DNA from: Lientehia hominis
Lineage (GTDB): Bacteria > Bacillota > Clostridia > Lachnospirales > Lachnospiraceae
Direction: 5' to 3'
DNA: 64,000 bases
Assembly (NCBI RefSeq): GCF_021044755.1
Contig: NZ_JAJNOR010000003.1
Location: 62,001 to 126,000, forward strand
Part shown: piece by piece, positions 1 through 8,921 of the stretch
How positions within the stretch are numbered: the first letter of the stretch is position 1
Layout: each line of letters opens with the position of its first letter
Position numbers and translations under genes: made by a program
Notes under the pieces: generated by a model
What the model saw: the letters and a program-made list of their open reading frames with translations, nothing else
Told to the model about the DNA's origin: nothing
The model's database searches: none

Positions 1-779
1 AAAAAGAAAAATAAAGCCCCGCCAAATATCAGGATGGCCGTCATGAGCAGTACCAGCTTGGAATGAAGACTCAGGCCCGCTGCAAATCCCCTTTTCTTTT
101 CTTTCCGCTCCTTCCATGCCTTGAGGACATTCCACCAGACCACAAAGCCAAGGCCTCCGAAAATGATCAAAAGCATTGTGGTAAAATTGATGATGGGATT
201 TCCCGCATAGGCCCGCAGGCTGGTATCTCCCACAATGTCCATGCCCGCGTTGCAGAACGCGGATACGGCGTTAAATATGGACTTCCACAGCCCTTGAAAA
301 AAACCGAACTCCGGGATAAAAACAGTCGCATACAGAACGGCCCCGATTCCTTCCAGGAGAAAGGTCCCTTTCGCAATCCGGATGATCAGCTTCACCAGAC
401 CGGACAAAGTGTCCATATTATAGGTCTCCTGAATCAGCATTCTGTCCTTCAGAGTAATCTTCTTTCCAATTATCACGAGCACGCACATCGCCACAGTGAT
501 GACTCCCAAACCGCCGAGCTGCGCCAGAAGCATGATAATAAACTGCCCTAAAATACTCCAGTGGCTGGCTGTCACCACTGTCACCAGGCCTGTCACGCAG
601 ATGCTGGTAGTCGCTGTGAACAGCGCGTCGATCGGATTTGTCCAGGTCCCGTCAGCCGACGCAAAAGGAAACATCAAAAGCACTGCTCCCACCAGGATGG
701 CTGCCGCAAATCCCAGGGCAATAATCCTGGTAGTCGTCAGCCCCCGCTTCTCTTTGGGATGAATCTCTTGTTCTACCAT
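1..779 (-). CDS. ktrB: Trk/Ktr-family potassium transporter, membrane subunit (partial, C-terminus outside window)
   Basis: This is an integral membrane K+ uptake subunit of the TrkH/KtrB/HKT superfamily, which acts with a cytoplasmic RCK-domain partner. The N-terminal ~259 residues are present. They start at an ATG 12 bp after the apt stop, and the C-terminus runs off the left edge. Visible features are the first hydrophobic helices, the pore-loop stretch TATSICVTGL, a second pore loop around VSAFCNAGMD, and several further membrane segments. The short N-terminus resembles KtrB more than TrkH. It is the third gene of recJ-apt-ktrB. No KtrA-type RCK subunit is visible here; it may lie just outside. 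A complete TrkH/TrkA pair elsewhere in the window means the genome has two related K+ systems. Confidence 0.85.
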   Translation of the reverse strand, partial: MVEQEIHPKEKRGLTTTRIIALGFAAAILVGAVLLMFPFASADGTWTNPIDALFTATTSICVTGLVTVVTASHWSILGQFIIMLLAQLGGLGVITVAMCVLVIIGKKITLKDRMLIQETYNMDTLSGLVKLIIRIAKGTFLLEGIGAVLYATVFIPEFGFFQGLWKSIFNAVSAFCNAGMDIVGDTSLRAYAGNPIINFTTMLLIIFGGLGFVVWWNVLKAWKERKEKKRGFAAGLSLHSKLVLLMTAILIFGGALFFF

Positions 780-791
780 AGCTTCACCACA

Positions 792-1316
792 TTATTTTCC
801 TTCATAGCAGATGACGCTCTCCATATTGTATCCCTTCAGTTTTTCCCGCCCCTTAAGACCGGCCAGCTCCATGAGGAAGCTGATCTTCACTACCTCGCCT
901 CCCAGCTGCTCCACCAGCTTTATGATTGCACCGATGGTCCCGCCTGTTGCGATCAGATCGTCTATGATCACTACCTTCTGGCCGGGCCTGACCGCATCCT
1001 TGTGCATCTCTATCACAGCACTGCCATATTCCAGATCGTATTCAAGTTCAACTGTTTCACAAGGGAGCTTTCCCTTTTTACGTATAGGGACAAATGCTTT
1101 ATGAAGGTTGTATGCAATCGGTACTCCAAAAATAAATCCTCTGGATTCCGGCCCTATAACCACGTCAAAATCCAGTCCCTCCAGGGTCCTCTGAAGTTCA
1201 TCAATGGCCAGATGAAGACCATCTGCATCCTGCAGGATCGAAGTAACATCCCGGAAGATGATCCCCTCTTCCGGAAAGTCCGGAATGCTCCTCACATACT
1301 CTTCTATTTTTTTCAT
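792..1316 (-). CDS. apt: Adenine phosphoribosyltransferase
   Basis: It converts adenine and PRPP to AMP and pyrophosphate (cytosolic purine salvage). The length, 174 residues, is normal for Apt. The PRPP-binding loop VIIDDLIATGGT lies at about residues 116-127. The early FPxxGIxFRD-type signature appears as DFPEEGIIFRD near residue 13. It follows recJ after a 146-bp gap that holds its own promoter-like sequence and is followed closely by ktrB. The recJ-apt pairing is common in Firmicutes, where relA often follows; here a potassium transporter takes that place. Confidence 0.97.
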   Translation of the reverse strand: MKKIEEYVRSIPDFPEEGIIFRDVTSILQDADGLHLAIDELQRTLEGLDFDVVIGPESRGFIFGVPIAYNLHKAFVPIRKKGKLPCETVELEYDLEYGSAVIEMHKDAVRPGQKVVIIDDLIATGGTIGAIIKLVEQLGGEVVKISFLMELAGLKGREKLKGYNMESVICYEGK

Positions 1317-1393
1317 ATTTACCCTCCGTTCTTTTTACGCGCAGCGGTAATTCGCCTCTTTTAAAGCCGACTCCTTTAACCGCGCATAACCAC

Positions 1394-1422
1394 ATTATAG
1401 TCTTCTGCCTCCATATTCGCAA
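1394..1422 (-). promoter_or_regulatory. Putative sigma-A promoter for apt
   Basis: On the minus strand, TTGCGA and TATAAT are separated by 17 bp inside the recJ-apt gap, about 78 bp upstream of the apt ATG. This suggests apt can be transcribed separately from recJ. Confidence 0.55.
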
Positions 1423-1462
1423 CTGGTAAAGCTGTAAATTTTCTGTTCAGAATCCGGCCGGC

Positions 1463-3220
1463 TCATCCATCCACCCGATAGCTTTGGACAACCATCTGAA
1501 GGCTCCGTTTTCCCATGTATTCATTGATGTCCGGATAATAGGCCGCTGATATCACTGCTCCCTCCTGAATCTCCCTGTCCGCCTCCTCCGCTTCCCGGAA
1601 AAGGACCGCCTCGATGGAGCGGCCGGCTTCGTCGGCCAGCTGAAGCTTCAGAACATTCTTATTCCTGCCTATGAGATTCTTTTTTCTGACGGTCAGGCCC
1701 TTTTGAGCAAACAGAGGCTTTTCATTCCCATTTCCGAAAGGCTCCAGAATCCGGAATTCCCTTAAAAGCCCTTCTGTCACATAAGAAAATGGCATCGGCA
1801 CATCGATCCATATCTGCTTTTCAAAGTCCCTTTCTGCCAATCCGCTGCCGCGGTTCAGGGCCTCTCGGAAGGGCTCTAGATTTTCTTCCGGAAGTGACAG
1901 CCCCGCCGCCATAGGATGGCCGCCGAACGCACTCAAAAGCTTCCCGCATTCCGCCAGCCGTTCATACATGGAATATGCCGGTATGCTCCGTCCAGAGCCC
2001 TTAAGCCCTCCGGCGCCTTTTGTTATCACAAATACCGGATGCTGATACTTTTCCCTGATCTTCCCGGCCACGATTCCGGCAAGGCTTTCATGGCAGTCCG
2101 GCAGATAGACCACATAGACGTCATCTTTTTCCATTCCGCTTTCTTCTATCAGACGGACAGCTGCTTCCACACTCTTGACCGTCATATCCTTCCGCCTGTC
2201 GTTCAGCTCCTTCAGTTCCCAGGCCATCTCAATGGCCTGATTCTCCTCTTCCTCCAGAAACAGTCTCAGGGATTTTTTTGCCGTATCCAGCCTTCCTCCG
2301 GCATTCAGGCACGGACCGATGACAAACCCAAGGTGGTAGCTGCCCAACTCCGCCGGCTGCAGTCCATTGACCTCCATCAGGGCACGGAGCCCGGTTATCT
2401 GGCTGTGGGCCATCCTTTTCAGCCCTTCCTTCACCAAGATCCTGTTTTCTCCCTGAAGAGTCATCACATCACCCACCGTGGCTAAAGCAGCCGCTTCCAC
2501 AAAGGGGGACAGCTCTTCGGACGGGATATCCCAGGTCTCATAAAGGGCCTGGGCCAGTTTATAGGCTATCGCCGCCCCGCACAGATTCTGGAAGGGATAC
2601 CGGCAGGATGACTGATGAGGGTTCACCACCGCGTCTGCAGGAGGCACAACATCCAGGCGGTGCACCGCTGAAGTACAGGAATCTTCTCTGCCGCTGTCTT
2701 CTGCTTCCTCGAAAGGAATTTCATGGTGGTCTGTGATGAGCACAGTCATACCCAGGGATTTCGCATATGCAGTCTGCGTCCACGCCGCTATCCCATTGTC
2801 ACAGGTGAGGAGTGTGTCGATTCCATCGTCATTTGCCAGCTCTATCATGTTTATATTAATGCCATATCCGTCCTTGATTCTGTCCGGAATGTCATAGTCC
2901 GCCTTCGCCCCGAGGCGCTTCAATGCTTTCACAAGGATAAAAGTGGCACAGATTCCATCAATATCATAGTCCCCGATGACACGGATTCTTTTCCCGTCAT
3001 GGATTTTTTTTCCCAGAATATCTACGGTCTCTTCCATATCCTTCATGAGAAAGGGAGACGGACAGCCGGACAGCGTACCATGAAGGTAATCCTGAATTTC
3101 ATCCTCGCCCTTCACGTTTCGGTTTCGGATGATGCGGGCCGTCACCTGGTCAATGCCAAACCTTTCGGAGATTCCCTTAAAGTCCCCCTTTTTTGCATAT
3201 ACCATCCACTGTTCTTTCAT
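1463..3220 (-). CDS. recJ: Single-stranded-DNA-specific exonuclease RecJ
   Basis: It is a 5'-3' single-strand DNA exonuclease used in recombination and repair. The 585-residue protein has the DHH phosphoesterase core: IRVIGDYDIDGICA near residue 80, with the D-x-D metal ligands, then LITDHHEIP with the DHH triad near residue 163. The DHHA1 region contains GGHPMAAG and an OB-like C-terminus. It is shorter than B. subtilis RecJ (about 790 residues) and lacks the extra C-terminal domain. A GGTGA Shine-Dalgarno precedes the ATG. Its leader holds the short copy of the repeat described at 3245-3376. Confidence 0.95.
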   Translation of the reverse strand: MKEQWMVYAKKGDFKGISERFGIDQVTARIIRNRNVKGEDEIQDYLHGTLSGCPSPFLMKDMEETVDILGKKIHDGKRIRVIGDYDIDGICATFILVKALKRLGAKADYDIPDRIKDGYGININMIELANDDGIDTLLTCDNGIAAWTQTAYAKSLGMTVLITDHHEIPFEEAEDSGREDSCTSAVHRLDVVPPADAVVNPHQSSCRYPFQNLCGAAIAYKLAQALYETWDIPSEELSPFVEAAALATVGDVMTLQGENRILVKEGLKRMAHSQITGLRALMEVNGLQPAELGSYHLGFVIGPCLNAGGRLDTAKKSLRLFLEEEENQAIEMAWELKELNDRRKDMTVKSVEAAVRLIEESGMEKDDVYVVYLPDCHESLAGIVAGKIREKYQHPVFVITKGAGGLKGSGRSIPAYSMYERLAECGKLLSAFGGHPMAAGLSLPEENLEPFREALNRGSGLAERDFEKQIWIDVPMPFSYVTEGLLREFRILEPFGNGNEKPLFAQKGLTVRKKNLIGRNKNVLKLQLADEAGRSIEAVLFREAEEADREIQEGAVISAAYYPDINEYMGKRSLQMVVQSYRVDG

Positions 3221-3244
3221 CTGTCACCTCATATGTAATATAAA

Positions 3245-3376
3245 ATACTTTTTGTAATCATTTATAATTGCTTCTGATTAAGTCTCGGTTAGACACCGGC
3301 AGAAGTTCCGAACCGTCACGATTTCGGTTCGCTGGCGGTTTTGTTGGAATCTGACATGGAGAACTTGTTTGAAAGG
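3245..3376 (-). repeat. Short copy of dispersed leader repeat (second copy at 14283-14989)
   Basis: Read on the minus strand, the left part matches the start and middle of the plus-strand element at 14283-14989. One stretch of 22 bp (3339-3360 versus 14425-14446) is identical. The right part shares a 25-bp identity (3313-3337 versus 14897-14921), then a diverging but alignable tail ending in AAATGATT. The two conserved parts are adjacent here but about 450 bp apart in the long copy. The repeat lies between the recJ promoter and start codon, so it would be part of the recJ 5' leader. Function is unknown. Confidence 0.8.
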
Positions 3377-3397
3377 CCTTTAGAGGTATCTATTTTA

Positions 3398-3427
3398 ATT
3401 ATAGCATGCCGCGCCGCCGGATTACAA
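3398..3427 (-). promoter_or_regulatory. Putative sigma-A promoter for recJ
   Basis: On the minus strand, TTGTAA is followed after 18 bp by TATAAT (preceded by TGC). Transcription would start near position 3391 and run through the whole short repeat into recJ. Confidence 0.5.
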
Positions 3428-3460
3428 ACCTTCCTCCCGGAAAAGCTCCATAACTGCAAA

Positions 3461-3486
3461 GGTCCCCCTGCGTCCTGCAGGGGGCC
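3461..3486 (-). terminator. GC-rich hairpin terminator after the DUF1015 gene
   Basis: A near-perfect stem of 11 bp (GGCCCCCTGCA on the minus strand) lies 42 bp past the DUF1015 stop. The U-rich side is better on the plus strand, so it may work in either direction. Confidence 0.6.
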
Positions 3487-3527
3487 TTATTATTTTTCTG
3501 TACGAGTTTCTTCTATATAAATAGTGT

Positions 3528-4763
3528 TCAGCTCAATTTGTGAATGAAGATGCCGCTTCTGAGCTTCGGCTCAAACCACGTGGATTTCGGCGGCATCAGC
3601 CTCGATGCGTCTGCCACCTGAAACAGCTCGGAAATAGATGTCGGATACATGGAAAAAGCCACCTTCATATCCGTATGGCACCGCCTCTCCAATTCAGAAA
3701 GCCCGCGGATACCTCCGATGAAGTCAATCCTCTTATCGGTTCTCGGATCTCCGATTCCAAGAATTGGTTCAAGAAGCGTATTTTGAAGAACGGATACATC
3801 CAGATCTTCCACGGGGTCCCCGCTCGAGACGCGCTTCGTGGTCAGACAGTACCAGACGTCATTCAGGTACATGCCAAATTCACCCTTCCTGGAAGGGCAA
3901 TACGGCTCCTTTCCCACCTCGCATACTTCACAGCAATCCTTCACCTTCTCCATGAATTCCTGTTCGCTCAGTCCGTTAAGGTCTTTGACCACCCGGTTGT
4001 AATCCATGATCATCAGCTGTTCATCGGGAAACAGCACAGAAAGGAAGTAATTATACGGTTCATCTCCCCGATATCCGGGATTTTCTTCCCTTCTCTTCAG
4101 ACCGACCTTTACTGCGGAGGCCGCTCGGTGATGTCCGTCCGCTATATATGTATTGGGGACCTTGGAGAATCCCTCCTCCAGCGCTTTCACCCGGTCTGTC
4201 CCGCAAATTCTCCACACCGTGTGGCGCACGCCGTCGGGAGCCGTGAAGTCATAAAGAGGCTTCTCCGCTTTCACTTCCTCCACCACTGCATTGATATCGG
4301 CTCTGGCCCGATAGGCCAGAAATATGGGGCCGGTCTGAGCGTCACAAGTATCCACATGACGGATCCTGTCGACTTCTTTGTCTGCTCTGGTGTTCTCGTG
4401 TTTCTTGATGACACCGCCTGCATAATCGTCTATGGAGGAACAAGCCACGATTCCCGTCTGCGCCCTGTCATTCATGGTCAGCTCATAGATATAGTAGCAG
4501 GGACTTTCCTCTTTCACAAATGTGCCGTCAGCTATCATTCCATCCAGAAGCTCCCTTGCCTTTTCATACACGCAATCCGCATAAGTATCCACTTCGTCGG
4601 GAAACTGTGTCTCTGCTCGGTCGACTTTCAAAAATGACAAAGGCTCTCTGGCCACTTCAGCTTTTGCTTCAGCCCGGTTGTATACGTCATAGGGAAGTGC
4701 CGCGACTCTGGAAGCCACAGAGACCTCCGGTCTGATACATAAAAATGGTTTAACTGCTGCCAT
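3528..4763 (-). CDS. DUF1015 family protein in a serine-biosynthesis operon
   Basis: This 411-residue soluble protein belongs to the DUF1015 family, whose function is not settled. Its recognisable marks are KHENTR at about residues 121-126 and IADGHHRAAS at about 207-216. The gene starts 10 bp after serA and is the last gene of serC-serA-DUF1015, an arrangement I know from many Clostridia. The DGHHR motif resembles the signature of the ParB/sulfiredoxin-like fold, which includes the archaeal free-serine kinase SerK. A role in serine or phosphoserine metabolism is therefore reasonable but is inference. No signal peptide or membrane segment is seen. Confidence 0.85.
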   Translation of the reverse strand: MAAVKPFLCIRPEVSVASRVAALPYDVYNRAEAKAEVAREPLSFLKVDRAETQFPDEVDTYADCVYEKARELLDGMIADGTFVKEESPCYYIYELTMNDRAQTGIVACSSIDDYAGGVIKKHENTRADKEVDRIRHVDTCDAQTGPIFLAYRARADINAVVEEVKAEKPLYDFTAPDGVRHTVWRICGTDRVKALEEGFSKVPNTYIADGHHRAASAVKVGLKRREENPGYRGDEPYNYFLSVLFPDEQLMIMDYNRVVKDLNGLSEQEFMEKVKDCCEVCEVGKEPYCPSRKGEFGMYLNDVWYCLTTKRVSSGDPVEDLDVSVLQNTLLEPILGIGDPRTDKRIDFIGGIRGLSELERRCHTDMKVAFSMYPTSISELFQVADASRLMPPKSTWFEPKLRSGIFIHKLS

Positions 4764-4773
4764 CGTTATCTCC

Positions 4774-5946
4774 TTATTCCGCTTTCATCACGCGGACTTT
4801 ATAAACTCCGTCAATTTCCATCAAACGGTCAACCACCCGCTGGGGGACTTCCTGATCCGCATCCATGATGGTGTACGCGACCTCTCCCTTGCTCTTATTC
4901 TGCATATCCGGAATGTTGATGCCTTCCTCTGCCAGCACGGACGCAAACTGCCCGATCATATTCGGCTTATTGATGTTAAAGACGCATAGTCTGCAGATTC
5001 CCCGGCAGGGCGGCATTTCGCAGCTGGGATAATTTACGGAATTCCGGATGGAACCAGTCTCCAGATAAGTCATCAGCTCCTTCACCGCCATCTCCGCGCA
5101 GTTTTCTTCCGATTCCACTGTCGAGGCGCCCAGATGAGGGGTCGCGATGACGCCGGGCATATGGGTCACCTTAGGATTGGGGAAGTCAGTCATATAACGA
5201 TGCACTTTACCGCTCTCCAGCGCTTCCAGCATGTCGTCATCGTCCACCAGAAGGTCACGGGCATAGTTTAAGATCACCACGCCGTCTTTCATTTTCTCCA
5301 AAGCCTCTTTGTTGATCATCGCCCTCGTGCTGTCCAGAAGCGGAACATGAAGGGTGATATAATCGCATTTTTCAAATATCTTGTTCAGGTCTGTCACATG
5401 CTTTACGAAGCAGGACAGCTGCCATGCACCGTTTACGGAGATAAAAGGATCGTAGCCATAAACCTTCATCCCAAGACCGGCTGCCGCGTTGGCTACCTCG
5501 ACGCCGATGGCTCCAAGGCCGATGACACCAAGACGTTTGCCCTGAATCTCTGTACCCGCAAACTTTTTCTTGCTCTTTTCCATATCCTTGCAGATATTTT
5601 CGTCTTCCTTATTTTCTCTCACCCAGTCGATTCCGCCGCGGATGTCCCGGGCGGCCATGAGCATGCCTGCGATCACCAGCTCCTTTACCCCGTTGGCGTT
5701 GGCCCCCGGTGTATTGAATACGACAATTCCCTTTTCCGTACATTTATCCAGAGGGATATTGTTAACGCCGGCGCCGGCCCTCGCGATCGCTTCCAGTTTC
5801 TCCGGCAGCTCCATCTCATGCATGCTGGCGCTCCTCACCAAAACTGCAGCCGCTTCTTCTATTTTATCAGTCAGCTCATAATCCCCTGTCAAGAGCTTAA
5901 GACCATGCTCCGAAATCGGATTCAGGCAGTGAATCTTTGTAGTCAT
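4774..5946 (-). CDS. serA: D-3-phosphoglycerate dehydrogenase, short form with ACT domain
   Basis: It oxidises 3-phosphoglycerate to 3-phosphohydroxypyruvate with NAD+, the first step of serine synthesis. The 390-residue protein has a catalytic fold, a Rossmann fingerprint (GVIGLGAIGVEVA near residue 140), the TPHLGAST histidine region near 270, and a C-terminal ACT-type domain (ANMIGQ-like segment NKPNMIGQFASVLAEEGINI). I chose the ATG at 5946 over an in-frame GTG at 5961: the GTGGAGGAAAATAAC stretch supplies the Shine-Dalgarno for the ATG. It is preceded by serC and followed by DUF1015, so serine may feed back through the ACT domain. Confidence 0.95.
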   Translation of the reverse strand: MTTKIHCLNPISEHGLKLLTGDYELTDKIEEAAAVLVRSASMHEMELPEKLEAIARAGAGVNNIPLDKCTEKGIVVFNTPGANANGVKELVIAGMLMAARDIRGGIDWVRENKEDENICKDMEKSKKKFAGTEIQGKRLGVIGLGAIGVEVANAAAGLGMKVYGYDPFISVNGAWQLSCFVKHVTDLNKIFEKCDYITLHVPLLDSTRAMINKEALEKMKDGVVILNYARDLLVDDDDMLEALESGKVHRYMTDFPNPKVTHMPGVIATPHLGASTVESEENCAEMAVKELMTYLETGSIRNSVNYPSCEMPPCRGICRLCVFNINKPNMIGQFASVLAEEGINIPDMQNKSKGEVAYTIMDADQEVPQRVVDRLMEIDGVYKVRVMKAE

Positions 5947-5960
5947 GTTATTTTCCTCCA

Positions 5961-7049
5961 CTATTTGCTGTGTCTTTCTTCAAATTCTTTCATGAACTTC
6001 ACAAGCGCCTCTACTCCCTCAACGCTCATGGCATTATAAATGCTGGCTCTCATGCCGCCCACGCTTCTGTGTCCTTTAAGGCCTGCCAGGCCCGCCGCTT
6101 CCGCCGCTTTCACGAACTCGGCATCCAGTTCCTTATCTCCAGTCACAAAATCCACATTCATATAGGAACGGGAATCCTTTTCAGCCGTACCCTTAAACAG
6201 TCTGCTCCCATCCAGAAAATCGTAAAGCAGCGACGCCTTTTTCTCGTTCCGCTCTTTGATGGCAGACAGGCCCCCCATCTTCTTTAACCATTTGAACACC
6301 TTACCGCAGATATATATGCCATATGCCGGCGGTGTATTATACAGAGATTCCTTATCTGCATGGGTCTTATATTGCAGCATGGTGGGAGTATTGGGATATA
6401 CGTCCTCTGTGATCAGATCCTCGCGGATAATCGCGATCACCACTCCGGCCGGACCGATATTCTTCTGCACGCCGCCATACAGCATTCCGTATTTCTCCAC
6501 CTCCACCGGCTCAGACAGGAAGCAGGAGGATACATCCGCCACCAGAGTTCTGCCCTTCGTATTGGGAAGTGTGTGGAACTGAGTCCCATAGATCGTATTA
6601 TTCTGACATATGTAAACATAGTCGGCGTCATCATCAATGGGAAGATTGGAACAGTCCGGTATGTAGCTGAAGTTTTTGTCCTCACTGGATGCTACGCAGT
6701 TGGCCTTTCCGAATTTAGAAGCCTCTTTCCAGGCCCGTTTCGCCCAATTTCCGGTCACAATGTAATCTGCCACCCCATTCTTCATGAAGTTCATCGGAAC
6801 CATGGCAAACTGCAGATGCGCCCCTCCCTGAAGGAAAAGCACCTTATAATTATCCGGAATTCCCATCAGGTCCCGCAGATCCTGCTCCGCGTCCTTTATG
6901 ATCTTATCAAACGCCTTGGAGCGGTGGCTCATCTCCATCACCGACATTCCGGTGCCCTGGAAATCCAGCATCTCATCCGCAGCCTCTTTCAATACCTCTT
7001 CCGGCAGTGTCGCCGGTCCCGCCGAAAAATTGTAAACTCTCTTCATCAA
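5961..7049 (-). CDS. serC: 3-phosphoserine aminotransferase
   Basis: A PLP enzyme that converts phosphohydroxypyruvate and glutamate to phosphoserine and 2-oxoglutarate. The 362-residue length is typical. It opens with the family signature VYNFSAGPATLPEEVL. The PLP lysine lies in GGVQKNIGPAG near residue 195, and the C-terminal HRSVGGMRASIYNA matches SerC. A strong AGGAGG precedes the ATG. It is the first gene of serC-serA-DUF1015, with a promoter-like sequence upstream. No serB phosphatase is present in the window. Confidence 0.97.
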   Translation of the reverse strand: MMKRVYNFSAGPATLPEEVLKEAADEMLDFQGTGMSVMEMSHRSKAFDKIIKDAEQDLRDLMGIPDNYKVLFLQGGAHLQFAMVPMNFMKNGVADYIVTGNWAKRAWKEASKFGKANCVASSEDKNFSYIPDCSNLPIDDDADYVYICQNNTIYGTQFHTLPNTKGRTLVADVSSCFLSEPVEVEKYGMLYGGVQKNIGPAGVVIAIIREDLITEDVYPNTPTMLQYKTHADKESLYNTPPAYGIYICGKVFKWLKKMGGLSAIKERNEKKASLLYDFLDGSRLFKGTAEKDSRSYMNVDFVTGDKELDAEFVKAAEAAGLAGLKGHRSVGGMRASIYNAMSVEGVEALVKFMKEFEERHSK

Positions 7050-7140
7050 AATCCTCCTCGCAGCCTCTGCCGCATATAATATCTTTTATCTGCCCTGAGG
7101 CAGTTTTACCTTACGCAGCCATATTTTATGCCTGACTTTA

Positions 7141-7169
7141 AGTATAATACAGAAACCGGGAAGCTGTAA
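7141..7169 (-). promoter_or_regulatory. Putative sigma-A promoter for serC operon
   Basis: On the minus strand, TTACAG and TATACT are 17 bp apart, giving an expected leader of roughly 85 nt before serC. The leader contains a small CTGCC-TCAG-GGCAG hairpin. I could not recognise a T-box or riboswitch in it. Confidence 0.5.
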
Positions 7170-7203
7170 AGCCGCCCGGTTCATTTTTTGTTAAATTCTT
7201 GCT

Positions 7204-8892
7204 TTATTTACCCTCTTTCTTGTCCAGATCTTCCTGATTAAAGGCTTCTGCAATGGCTCCGCCAGGCGCGACCATCGGAAATACCTTATCGTCACAGTCA
7301 ATCTGTACGTCAATTACCACAGGACCTCCGGCCGCCATCGCTTCTTTAATGGCCGGCTCCACTTCTTCCTTCTTTGTCACCCGGATGCCCTTGGCTCCCA
7401 TGGCCTCCGCGACTTTTACAAAGTCTACCTTATCCCGAATGATCGTGGAGGAATAGCGTTTTCCGTAAAACAGCGTCTGCCACTGGCGTACCATTCCCAG
7501 CACATGATTATTGATGACGATCTCGATCACAGGGATATTATAACGGGCTGCCGTTGCGATCTCATTCATATTCATCCGGAAACAGCCGTCACCGGCGATA
7601 TTAAATACCGGGACATCGGGACATCCCGTCTTGGCTCCCATCGCGGCTCCCAGGCCATACCCCATAGTTCCAAGACCTCCCGACGTGATAAACGTCCTGG
7701 GCTTCTTATATTTATAGAACTGAGCCGCCCACATCTGGTGCTGGCCCACGTCAGTCGTCACGATTGCGTCGCCGCCGGTCAGTCTATAAAGCGTCTCCAC
7801 CACATAAGGGCCGGTGAGCATCTCATGGTCGTAGGTCAGAGGATGCTTCTCCTTCATCTCTTCAATCTCAGCCACCCATTCATGATGATTCTGCTTCGTA
7901 AGACGGTCGTTGAGAATCTTAAGAACAGCTTTGGCGTCTCCAATGACGGAAGCCTCTGTCTTCACATTCTTGTTTATCTCCGCGGCGTCCACATCAATAT
8001 GAAGTATCTTAGCGTCTCTGGCAAAGCGCTTAGTGTTTCCAGTAACCCGGTCGCTGAACCGAGCTCCTATGGTAATCAGCAGATCGCTTTTGGTAATCCC
8101 AAGATTGGATGTCTTAGTCCCGTGCATGCCTACCATGCCGGTATATCTCTCATCCTCTCCCGGATACGCGCCCTTTCCCATCAGGGTATCGGCCACAGGA
8201 GCGTCCACCTTTTCAACAAATTCCCGCAGCTCCTCAGAAGCACCTGAAATGACCACGCCGCCTCCCACAAATATAAAGGGACGTTTGGATCTCTCAATGA
8301 GCTTCACCGCTCTTTCGATATCGGCTTCTTTTATCGTATTCACCTTTGGAAGCACCGGCACCGGTTTCTGAGGCGTATATTCCGTCTCCGTCGCCGTCAC
8401 ATCCTTGGTGATATCCACCAGTACAGGTCCCGGCCTTCCTTCAATAGCAATGCGGAACGCTCTGCGGAGCGTATCGGCCAGCTGCGTCACATCCTTTACG
8501 ATGAAGCTGTGCTTGGTGATCGGCATCACCACCCCGGCAATGTCCACCTCCTGAAACGTATCTCTTCCCAGCAGGTCCACCGCCACATTGGCTGTGATCG
8601 CCACCATAGGCACCGAATCCATCTGCGCCGTGGCAATCCCGGTCACCAGATTGGTAGCGCCGGGGCCGGAAGTGGCCAGACAGACTCCTACCTTTCCCGT
8701 AGCCCTGGCATATCCGTCAGCCGCATGGGAGGCTCCCTGTTCATGGGATGTCAGGATATGGTGGATTTCATCGGAATGTTTGTATAACGCATCATATATA
8801 TTCAGTATCGTGCCGCCGGGATAGCCGAAAACGGTATCTACACCCTGCTCCTTCAGGCACTCAACTACAATCTCCGCACCTGTCAATTTCAT
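7204..8892 (-). CDS. ilvB: Acetolactate synthase large subunit
   Basis: A thiamine-diphosphate enzyme that condenses pyruvate (or pyruvate and 2-oxobutyrate) to acetohydroxy acids for valine, leucine and isoleucine. The 562-residue protein has FGYPGGTILNIYDAL with the catalytic Glu region (HEQGASHAADGYARATG), an FAD-fold middle part, and the ThDP motif GDGCFRMNMNE. The ATG at 8892 follows AGGAGG; a longer in-frame reading would run far into ilvD. It ends the leuB-ilvD-ilvB operon. No regulatory subunit gene ilvN lies nearby, which is unusual for the biosynthetic enzyme; it may be elsewhere. Confidence 0.95.
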   Translation of the reverse strand: MKLTGAEIVVECLKEQGVDTVFGYPGGTILNIYDALYKHSDEIHHILTSHEQGASHAADGYARATGKVGVCLATSGPGATNLVTGIATAQMDSVPMVAITANVAVDLLGRDTFQEVDIAGVVMPITKHSFIVKDVTQLADTLRRAFRIAIEGRPGPVLVDITKDVTATETEYTPQKPVPVLPKVNTIKEADIERAVKLIERSKRPFIFVGGGVVISGASEELREFVEKVDAPVADTLMGKGAYPGEDERYTGMVGMHGTKTSNLGITKSDLLITIGARFSDRVTGNTKRFARDAKILHIDVDAAEINKNVKTEASVIGDAKAVLKILNDRLTKQNHHEWVAEIEEMKEKHPLTYDHEMLTGPYVVETLYRLTGGDAIVTTDVGQHQMWAAQFYKYKKPRTFITSGGLGTMGYGLGAAMGAKTGCPDVPVFNIAGDGCFRMNMNEIATAARYNIPVIEIVINNHVLGMVRQWQTLFYGKRYSSTIIRDKVDFVKVAEAMGAKGIRVTKKEEVEPAIKEAMAAGGPVVIDVQIDCDDKVFPMVAPGGAIAEAFNQEDLDKKEGK

Positions 8893-8921
8893 AATCCATC
8901 CTCCTCTCCAAAAACTTCCGC

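Larger units (their letters stand above)
3221..3527. other. Intergenic region between DUF1015 gene and recJ
   Basis: This 307-bp gap holds three things, described separately: the recJ ribosome-binding site next to a short copy of a dispersed repeat, a promoter-like sequence for recJ, and a GC-rich hairpin terminator behind the DUF1015 gene. I see no protein-coding signal. Confidence 0.7.

Noticed and set aside
7050..7203. Riboswitch or T-box before serC
   Set aside because: The leader is short, with only a small CTGCC/GGCAG hairpin and no conserved T-box sequence.
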